Assembly (NCBI GenBank): GCA_021464415.1
Contig: CM038470.1
Coordinates: forward strand, 5,468,394-5,532,393
Direction: 5' to 3'
Length of the DNA: 64,000 nt
Source of the DNA: Lonicera japonica
Taxonomy: Eukaryota > Streptophyta > Magnoliopsida > Dipsacales > Caprifoliaceae
The position numbers and the translations under genes were made by a program. The notes below the pieces were generated by a model, which was given only the letters and a program-made list of their open reading frames with translations, was not told the origin of the DNA and searched no databases. This document shows positions 56,521 to 64,000 of the stretch, piece by piece. Numbering within the stretch: position 1 is the first letter of the stretch; every line of letters starts with the position of its first letter.

Positions 56521-59500
56521 ATGACACACCATAGGAATCTTGAAATCCAAATGAATTTGCACCTTCTGCTATTGATTTCATATGCCATTGTCTTTGTTGA
56601 ACCGTTAAACGAAGAGGGTGCTACCCTTTTGGAGTTTAGGAGTTCCCTTGTCGACCCCAATAGCATTCTCAATAGCTGGAACTCGACAGATATCGTTCCT
56701 TGCAATTGGACTGGTGTAGGGTGCTCCAACGATTATAAGGTAACCTCTATAAATCTCAGTGGCCTCCATTTGTCTGGTAATTTAACTTCAAGCATTTGTA
56801 AACTCCCTTACTTAATGGAGTTGAATGTATCGACAAACTTCATTTCTGGTCCAATTCCTAATGATTTCTCTAATTGTCATAAGTTAGAGGTTTTAGACCT
56901 TTGTACGAATAGGTTCCACAGTAAATTTCCAACCCAACTTCTCAAAATTACATCCCTCAGAGAGATTTATATTTGTGAGAATTATATTTATGGTGAAATC
57001 CCTGAGGAGATTGGAGATTTAACTTCACTTGAAGAGCTTGTTATTCACAGTAACAATCTCACCGGAACGATTCCCTTGTCCATTAGTAAACTGCATATGC
57101 TTAGGATTATCAGGGCAGGTCGAAATTTTTTATCGGGTCCAATACCTTCTGAAATAAGTGAATGTGAGAACTTAGAGGTTCTTGGGTTGGCACAGAATAG
57201 GCTTGAGGGTTCTTTTCCTACAGAGCTTCAAAAGCTTAAGAATCTGACCAACTTGGTCCTTTGGCAAAATCTTTTATCCGGTACAATTCCTCCCGAGATT
57301 GGGAATTTTAGTAGCCTCCAATTACTCGCTTTGCATGAAAATTCCTTCATTGGAGGAATTCCCAAAGAGCTTGGAATGTTGACTCAGCTGAACAGGTTGT
57401 ACATTTATACAAACCAGTTGAATGGAACGATTCCACGAGAACTGGGTAATTGTACAAGTGCAGTTGAGATTGATCTTTCCGAAAATCGTTTAAGCGGGTT
57501 CATCCCAGAAGAGTTAGGTAGGATTCCAAATCTCCGTTTGCTTCATCTTTTCGAAAACCTCCTTCAGGGAGGTATACCTAAGGAGCTTGGAAATTTGAAT
57601 CAGCTCAAGAAAATAGATTTGTCCATAAATAATTTGACAGGTACAATTCCCCCAGAGTTTCAAAATCTCACATTCTTGGAGAATTTCCAACTTTTTGATA
57701 ATCATCTTGAAGGCAGTATTCCTCCACTGATCGGGGTCAACAGCAACCTTTCTGTTCTTGACATGTCCATGAATAATCTATCGGGCAGCATACCTGCACA
57801 ACTTTGCAAGTTCCAAAAATTGATTTTTCTAAGCCTCGGATCGAATAAATTAGCGGGAAATATTCCCCATGGTTTAAAGACATGCAAGCCCCTTATACAG
57901 CTAATGTTAGGAGATAATCGGCTTACAGGTACCCTTCCCGTCGAATTATCCAACCTTCACAATCTTTCTGCTCTTGAACTCTATCAAAATCGATTCTCGG
58001 GACTTATACCCCCACAAGTAGGGCAACTTAAGAGCGTAAAGAGGCTTCATTTATCAGATAACTACTTTTTTGGCCACATTCCTCCTCAGATTGGCGAGCT
58101 AATGCAGCTCGTTACATTCAATATCTCTTCTAACCGGCTTTCTGGGACTATCCCTCATGAGTTGGGGAATTGTAAAATGCTCCAAAGGCTCGATCTTAGT
58201 AGGAATTGGTTCATGGGTTATCTGCCGTTTACACTGGGGAAGTTAGTGAATCTTGAATTGCTTAAGCTATCTGATAACAAATTGACTGGGCCGATACCAA
58301 GTAGTTTAGGGAGTCTAGTCCGATTGACCGAATTGCAAATGGGCGGTAATCTTTTTTCGGGTACTATTCCTGTCGAGTTGGGTCAACTTTCTGCTCTACA
58401 AATTGCACTCAATCTCAGTCATAATGCTCTGTCTGGCACAATTCCTGATAAGCTGGGCAATTTGCAGATGCTTGAATCACTTTACTTGAATGACAATCAA
58501 TTTGTTGGTGAAATACCTGTTTCTATCGGCGAGTTAATAAGCCTTTTGGTCTGCAATTTGTCTAATAATAACCTAGTCGGAATAGTACCGGATACCGCTT
58601 TGTTTCGGAAAATGGACTCCAGTAACTTTGCTGGAAATAATGGGTTATGCAGATTGAGTTCATATAATTGTCATCAACCTTCGGTTCCATCATTGGCTCC
58701 AAATTCTAGCTGGTTGAAGGAGGGCTCAAATAAGGATAAAATAGTGAGCATTGTCTCTTTGAGTATCGGATTGATCTCATTAACTTTCATTGTGGGTGTT
58801 TGTTGGGTAATGAAGCGCCGTAGACCTCATTTTGCTTCACTTCAAGATCAAGTAAAAGCTGGTGTTTTAGATAATTACTTCTTTCCAAAAGAAGGGTTCA
58901 CTTATCAAGATCTTGTCGAAGCGACTGGGAATTTTTCAGAGGGTGTAGTGATAGGAAGTGGAGCCTGTGGGACCGTTTACAAGGCTGTAATGGCCAATGG
59001 TGAGTTGATTGCCGTTAAAAAATTGAAGTCCCGTGGAGAAGGAGCTAGTGTTGACCAAAGTTTTCTCGCTGAAATTTCTACTCTTGGAAAGATTAGGCAC
59101 AGGAATATTGTGAAGCTTTACGGGTTTTGCTATCACCAGGACTCGAATCTTTTGTTGTATGAGTACATGTTAAATGGGAGTCTAGGTGAAGTACTTCACG
59201 GTGACGAGAATACATGTATACTAGACTGGAATGATCGTTACAAGATCGCCCTTGGAGCTGCTGAGGGTTTATGCTATCTCCACTACGATTGTAAGCCCCA
59301 AATCATTCATCGTGATATAAAATCGAACAATATCTTACTCGATGAAATGCTTCAAGCCCATGTGGGAGATTTTGGCTTGGCAAAGTTGATCGACTTTCCC
59401 TACTCGAAGTCCATGTCTGCTGTTGCTGGCTCATATGGCTACATCGCCCCAGGTAAAATTATTACCAAGAAACTTTGAATAAGTAGTTTGTTTGTTTGTT

Positions 59501-60238
59501 CATTTTAATGCCATAAAAACTTGTCTTCCTTGCATTATCTAGAGAATATTGCTCTTTTATTAATGAATTGTGGTACAGCCCAGCAAGATAACTGTTTGCT
59601 TTGGGCATGAGCCTGCACAGTTTTGCTTTTCTTCAAAAGGGCTCTTACTAGTAAAGACTAGTGATCATATATATATATAACACGTCACTTCATCTCACCC
59701 AGGCGATGTGGCATGAACATTTATACTCTGTAGCCTGCTAGCACCTAATATAGCCACACGGGGGCACATACAGTAGCCTGCCCACTAGGGTTGTTAGGTT
59801 ACTTGTCTGTTCAATAACCCTAATAAATGCAATTTTCTTGGTTTCATTTCAGAATATGCCTACACAATGAAAGTATCAGAGAAATGTGACATCTATAGTT
59901 TTGGGGTAGTTCTACTGGAACTGGTGACAGGGAGGTCACCAGTTCAGCCACTTGATAATGGAGGGGACCTTGTAACTTGGGTGAGAAGATCGATACATGG
60001 GGTGGTGCCTTCTGAGATATATGACAAGCGGCTAGATTTGAGTACTAAAAGGACAGCGGAAGAAATGTCGCTAGTTCTCAAGATTGGATTGTTCTGCACC
60101 AGTACATCCCCAGTTAATAGGCCTACAATGAGAGAAGTCATTTCCATGTTGATCGAAGCAAGGGAGACCGTGAGTAATTCACCATCGTCTCCCACATCAG
60201 AAACTCCTTTGCATGAGGATGATTCTTCCAAAGGTTAA
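56521..60238 (+). CDS. LRR receptor-like serine/threonine kinase (At1g17230-like)
   Basis: A plasma-membrane receptor kinase. Exons 56521–59452 and 59853–60238 join in phase (AP|EY) to 1105 residues. Order: signal peptide, LRRNT ending CNWTGVGC, about 25 LRRs of the plant GxIPxxLGNL type, a C-terminal cap (NNGLCRLSSYNC), one TM helix at about 741–764, and the kinase. Kinase motifs: glycine loop IGSGACGTVY 811–820, K833, HRD 930–932, DFG 950–952 and GSYGYIAPEYAY. It is thus an RD kinase with every key residue. Length and sequence follow Arabidopsis At1g17230; I know no ligand. The hydrophobic signal core begins just after M11 (ATG 56551), so that may be the true start. The intron holds an R1 repeat. 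Confidence 0.95.
59580..59805 (-). repeat. R1 dispersed repeat in the receptor-kinase intron
   Basis: Minus-oriented copy with GCACAGTTTTGCTTTTCTTC, CTCTTACTAGTAAAGACTA, GGCATGAACAT and GTAGCCTGC, in the order of the 23495 copy. It makes up more than half of the single 400-bp intron. Confidence 0.65.
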
Positions 60239-61399
60239 TACTCTCTCTCTCTCTATTTCTCTCTTAGTACTTACTGTAGATGAACATTTAAAAAGAGATA
60301 AAAGCAGAATGGATGATATTGAAATTGCAGGTTCAATGGAGGCCTAAGGCTCCATTTCCATCAGAACAAAGGAACTTGCAGAAGTTGGTTTGCTTGTCTC
60401 TCTTTTCATTATATTCCTTCACTTCACCGGATCATATTGATAATGCTAGGGAATAATGAGAATCCTGTCTCTTCATCATCTACTTATTTTTTGCTGGTGT
60501 AGTCTACCCAACCTGACCTGGTATTTCCAAGGTTTAGATTAGAAGCATCTCATTCTTCTTATACCATATATATATACACATAATTCCTCCCAATAGAAAT
60601 AACCATCTCTCATTATATCAAAACTCATTTGTCTGTCCTATCTTCGTACTAGTAAATTGTAGCATAGTTGTAATATTTTTTCTTCCATGCCGAGTATTGT
60701 CATTTCTTAAACAAATTTCAACTAGCTTTATATTCACATGTCATGCGATTGTAACTCATATATAGGTGCTTTAAAGAGAAAAAAAAATGCTTGAAAAATG
60801 ATAAGTGATTCAGTGGTTAGAACCCTTTCCAACAGCAAGGTTTTGAATCCTATTGATTGCACTCTCTTATTTAATTTGATCAGGAAGAAAATCTCAAAGA
60901 AGTTCAAATGACTATTCATACTATATAATTCACATTCAGTATGGCGTACTTTAATTTAGAATGTCTCAAACAAAACACAACTCTTAATTTACTAAGGTGT
61001 ATGGTAAATGTGAATCCAAGTCATTTTGCTAAAAGAACTAAGTTTTATATACCATGACTAGAAAGTGAACAATTAATAGTGATACAGTAGCCAATGCAAG
61101 CTCTTGCAGTTAGGCCAAAACAAGAAGAAAAGTTTAATTAGATTTACTTATAATTACCGAGCGTCAAATTTCCACAAATTCAGCCAAAGAAAAAAAAAGT
61201 AACACCTCCACTAGTATATTTTTCATTATGCATTACAGAAATATCTCGCTTTTCTGGAGGAATAACATCCAGGCCAAAATTGCGATACTTTCTCACCTTC
61301 CTATTTTTGCAAATTTTTAAATACTAGAACTACAAAAACCAATCAAACTAGCATCAGAAATAGTAATAATAGAAAATAATAATAATAAAAAAAAAAGAG
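60239..61399. other. 3' flanks of two converging genes
   Basis: The first ~300 bp should hold the receptor kinase 3' UTR (a CT tract follows the stop). The AT-rich stretch up to 61399 is the 3' flank of the minus-strand WAG-like kinase. A tRNA-like pair of boxes (TTCAGTGGTTAGA near 60810, GGTTTTGAATCC near 60839) hints at a SINE relic, at low confidence. Confidence 0.45.
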
Positions 61400-62800
61400 T
61401 CATGCATATTTGCTAGTCTTATGATTGGCATAACAATAATAATTTCGATTAGAATTTAAGTTATATTTTGATGCCTTATAATGTTTCATCAAAAAATAAC
61501 AACGCGGTCTCTTTGGGGAGGTTGACACGTGCGCCTTACTCTTTTTCACGGCGATTCCACGTACCTCTGGCGGCTTGTAAGTTCTGATCAACGGCCATTT
61601 AATTCCATTAAAAAAAGGGTGGCCTTTAATATCCGTTGCACCCCTTGCGCACCCTAGCCTCCTCCTTGGGTCCTTCACCAACAACCTCCCTATCAAGTCC
61701 CTTGCTTCACTCATCCCCTCGTCTTCAATTTCCATGTTAAAACTCACCCCTCTGCTCGATGATATATTGCGCAGGGTGGACTCTTTGCTCCCTCCCTTAA
61801 ACGGTGTCGTCCCGTAAAGCAACTCGTACACCAAAACCCCAAATGCCCACCAGTCTACCCCGTTTCCGTGCCCGTTGCCGTTAACTAACTCCGGCGCCAA
61901 GTACTCGTGGGTCCCAACACAGGATCTCGAGAACGCCGCAGTTGGCTCAGCCACAAACTCCGTCACCACCTCATCTTCCGCCAATCTCGGGGATTCAAAA
62001 CAACTGAATCTCCGATAGCTGGTGGGGCCCACTTTATTTATGTGGGTCCGGTGCTCCAATTTAGGTGTCACATCGGCATTGAAGCACAGGTCGAAATCCG
62101 ATAACATAATGTGACCGTCCTCACGGATCAGTATGTTTTCGGGTTTTAGATCTCTGTATACAATTCCAAGCGCGTGTAGGTATTCGAGTGCGACGAGTAC
62201 TTCGGAGGCGAAGAACCTGACCGACTCCAGAGGCAGGCGGTAACGGGGTTGTTTGCGGAGCAAGGAATGGAGATCTCCGTTGGGGCAGTAATCGATGAGG
62301 AGACACGTGTAATGTGATGCCTCGAGATGGGCGTAGAGCGTAGGGAGGAAAGGGTGGTCTAGGGTGGAAAGGATCCGGGCTTCTGTTTGAACGTGTGATA
62401 GCTTTTTTTGCGTGAGGGCGTTTGTGTCGACGACTTTGAGGGCGAAGTTGGTGTGGTCGTTGTCGCGGAGGCGGCAGAGGAAGACCCGGCCGAGGTTGCC
62501 AGAGCCGAGGTGGCGGAGGAGCTTGAGGTGGCGGAGGTGGAGGGTGCCGTCAGAGGAGAGGGTGGTGGCGGCGTTAATGGATGACCAATGAGGGTCGGAT
62601 TGGCGGTGGGGGCGGTTGTGGACATTTGGAACGGTGGTGGTGGTGGAGAGGCGGGAGGGGTCGTTGAAGCTGAGAGTGAGGCTGCTGCGAGCAAGGCTGC
62701 TACGGGCGCTGAAGGTGTGATCGGTGGCTGCGGAGGTGGTGCTGGTGAAGCTTAAGTCAAGGTCAGAGTACTCCGGTGGGTATATGGTATCTTCGTCCAT
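61400..62800 (-). CDS. WAG: WAG-like AGC-VIII serine/threonine kinase (PINOID group)
   Basis: A single-exon gene of 466 residues. In Arabidopsis WAG1/WAG2 and PINOID phosphorylate PIN auxin carriers and set their polarity; the same role is inferred here. The N terminus (DLDLSFTST…ARSSLARSSLTLSFND) is a WAG signature. Kinase features: LGSGNLGRVF (98–107), K122 in FALKV, E140, YRDLKPEN (D217), and DFD at 235–237 in place of DFG, which is diagnostic of plant AGC-VIII kinases. Then come an insertion (about 240–292) and the activation segment CVGTHEYLAPE (294–304). The C tail is lysine-, asparagine- and tyrosine-rich, without an FxxF PIF motif that I can see. No introns, as in Arabidopsis WAGs. 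The 5' half is GC-rich compared with the surroundings. Confidence 0.93.
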   Translation of the reverse strand: MDEDTIYPPEYSDLDLSFTSTTSAATDHTFSARSSLARSSLTLSFNDPSRLSTTTTVPNVHNRPHRQSDPHWSSINAATTLSSDGTLHLRHLKLLRHLGSGNLGRVFLCRLRDNDHTNFALKVVDTNALTQKKLSHVQTEARILSTLDHPFLPTLYAHLEASHYTCLLIDYCPNGDLHSLLRKQPRYRLPLESVRFFASEVLVALEYLHALGIVYRDLKPENILIREDGHIMLSDFDLCFNADVTPKLEHRTHINKVGPTSYRRFSCFESPRLAEDEVVTEFVAEPTAAFSRSCVGTHEYLAPELVNGNGHGNGVDWWAFGVLVYELLYGTTPFKGGSKESTLRNISSSRGVSFNMEIEDEGMSEARDLIGRLLVKDPRRRLGCARGATDIKGHPFFNGIKWPLIRTYKPPEVRGIAVKKSKAHVSTSPKRPRCYFLMKHYKASKYNLNSNRNYYCYANHKTSKYA

Positions 62801-62838
62801 TGGTAATTGGATGAAGTTTTTGGAGGCTGAGGTTTGAT

Positions 62839-62846
62839 TATATATA
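62839..62846 (-). promoter_or_regulatory. TATA box of the WAG-like kinase
   Basis: TTATATATAA context on the minus strand about 40 bp before ATG 62800, implying a very short leader if it is used. Confidence 0.5.
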
Positions 62847-62879
62847 AAGCCGAATCAAACTGAGAGGGATAGAAAGAAG

Positions 62880-63463
62880 GGTGGGGGCTGGTCGTCGTTA
62901 TTAACATATCTGTCTGGTTGACCAAATTAAATTAGACATGGGAATAAGGCCATCTCCGATCTATGGGTATTATTGGAGTGTAAATATGGCATAATACTAT
63001 ACATATTTGAAATTGAATTGCATAGCCTAAGGTATAATTAAGCCACGTCAGCACCTCACGCCATACTGATTGTTGCGCATGCCACGTCATCACCATCTCT
63101 GCAAAATTGAAATTAGCCCCGACATTTAGAGCAAGACGATAAGATAGACTGAATGTCGTGGGAAAGATATGCTAAGTGTATAGTAGCTTTACTATTTTTC
63201 TACCATTTTACATTACAATACTAACATTTATCTAATCGAGTGCGCCCACAAAAATGTCAAATATATCTTATTAACATATGAAGGAGATGCAGAGGTAACT
63301 AACTAGTTGGTTAAGGAGTTGGTTGACCCAACGTACTATATTTAATGTAATAATACTCTTTGGGTCATTATTCAATGTTTAATTATAAATTTTAGCATTT
63401 AAGCATTTACATGAGGAGTTGTGAAATTTAGACAAGGTTATCGTAAAATGAGCACTACATTTA
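62880..63463. other. Upstream region of the WAG-like kinase
   Basis: No gene seen. Two GCCACGTCA motifs (about 63042–63050 and 63080–63088) resemble ACGT-core elements bound by bZIP factors, but this is motif matching only. Confidence 0.35.
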
Positions 63464-63784
63464 GGTCTTGCTTGCTCTACGAAAAGAAAATCAATTCTTT
63501 TATTTTTCTCGTGCAAGTGAGAAACTAAATTTTCTATCAAATTTTTTTTTTGTGTTTGGTAAAGTATAAAAAGTATTTAAGTAAGGTATTATTGTCCAAA
63601 ATTTTTATAATAAATGTTTGAAAATCACATGAAAAAAATCTATCTCATGAGTTTTGAAAGGAATTGTTTTACCCCCTACTTTCCCTTTTGATAGGAAAGT
63701 GTTTCCAGAATTTGTGCTTACCAAACAAAAGAAAAGCAATACTTGTCTTTCTTGAGTTCTCAAATTCGTAAATCAAACGAGGTA
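63464..63784. mobile_element. MITE-2 copy 2
   Basis: Same family as 32556–32876: shared GAGAAACTAAATTTTCT, GTGTTTGGTAAA, TTGAAAATCACATG, TTTTACCCCCTACTTT and GAATTTGTGCTTACCAAACA. TTA lies before the left end (63461–63463) and after the right end (63785–63787). Confidence 0.8.
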
Positions 63785-64000
63785 TTACGGTCATCCTATA
63801 CTTCTTCAAATTGGTCTCGAGTAGATTTGTTAGAGCATTACCACTTGATATGTTAAATGGCCAAATTTAGCATACTCCAACTTACATCACAGAAACTTTT
63901 ATGATAAATATTAGGCTTGTATGGTATAAAATGAGTAAACTTACAATGCTCCCAAATTTTACTCATACGATTTTTCTCATGTCATCCATACGGGTTTAGC

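Noticed and set aside
56331..56729. 132-codon minus-strand frame overlapping the receptor kinase start
   Set aside because: It is antisense to a well-supported gene and has no recognisable content.
62359..62694. Alanine/serine/proline-rich minus-strand frame of 111 codons in the WAG-like gene
   Set aside because: It is an out-of-frame shadow of the GC-rich 5' half of the kinase gene.

Overview
The window is nuclear DNA of a eudicot plant. The genes have GT–AG introns with plant-type exon structures, the intergenic DNA is AT-rich, and it is packed with plant transposons. The recognisable proteins (glycolate oxidase, tau-class glutathione S-transferases, a leucine-rich-repeat receptor kinase, a WAG-type AGC kinase) are all plant families. 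I could not identify the species.

Layout. 0.6–2.7 kb: three DNA transposons nested inside one another. 3.3–6.6 kb (minus): an intact 11-exon glycolate oxidase with a leader intron reaching ~7.7 kb. 7.9–14.3 kb: transposon debris, including a solo LTR interrupted by a second, unrelated solo LTR, both with perfect 5-bp target duplications. 14.4–20.2 kb (plus): an intact 7-exon sugar-phosphate/nucleotide-sugar transporter-like gene whose introns hold a LINE remnant, an hAT MITE, two copies of another MITE, a GC–AG intron and a triplicated 3' splice site. 20.5–25.7 kb: LTR, SINE, MITE and tandem-repeat mosaic.

26–48.5 kb is a tau-class GST cluster. Three intact genes lie on the plus strand (26.0, 28.1, 32.1 kb) and one intact gene on the minus strand (43.9–42.6 kb). 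Three minus-strand pseudogenes (35.8–40.6, 41.6–41.9, 44.9–48.5 kb) and a small relic at 48.8 kb complete it. Paralogous copies act as 'before' pictures: the second GST still has empty sites for a MITE and a Helitron that interrupt the third GST's locus. A 3.65-kb hAT transposon with a perfect 8-bp target duplication split the first exon of one pseudogene. A 1.9-kb inverted-repeat element sits in the intron of another.

48.5–56.5 kb has no gene that I can support; it holds another copy of the solo LTR, two likely hAT-like elements and a long hairpin. 56.5–60.2 kb (plus): an intact two-exon LRR receptor kinase. 61.4–62.8 kb (minus): an intronless AGC-VIII kinase of the WAG/PINOID group. The last kilobase holds another MITE.

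The genes do not form one pathway: glycolate oxidase is photorespiratory (peroxisome), the GSTs are cytosolic conjugation enzymes, the transporter is an endomembrane or organelle carrier, and the two kinases act at or near the plasma membrane. What ties the window together is its transposon history, which is unusually readable because of intact target duplications, paralogous empty sites and nesting.
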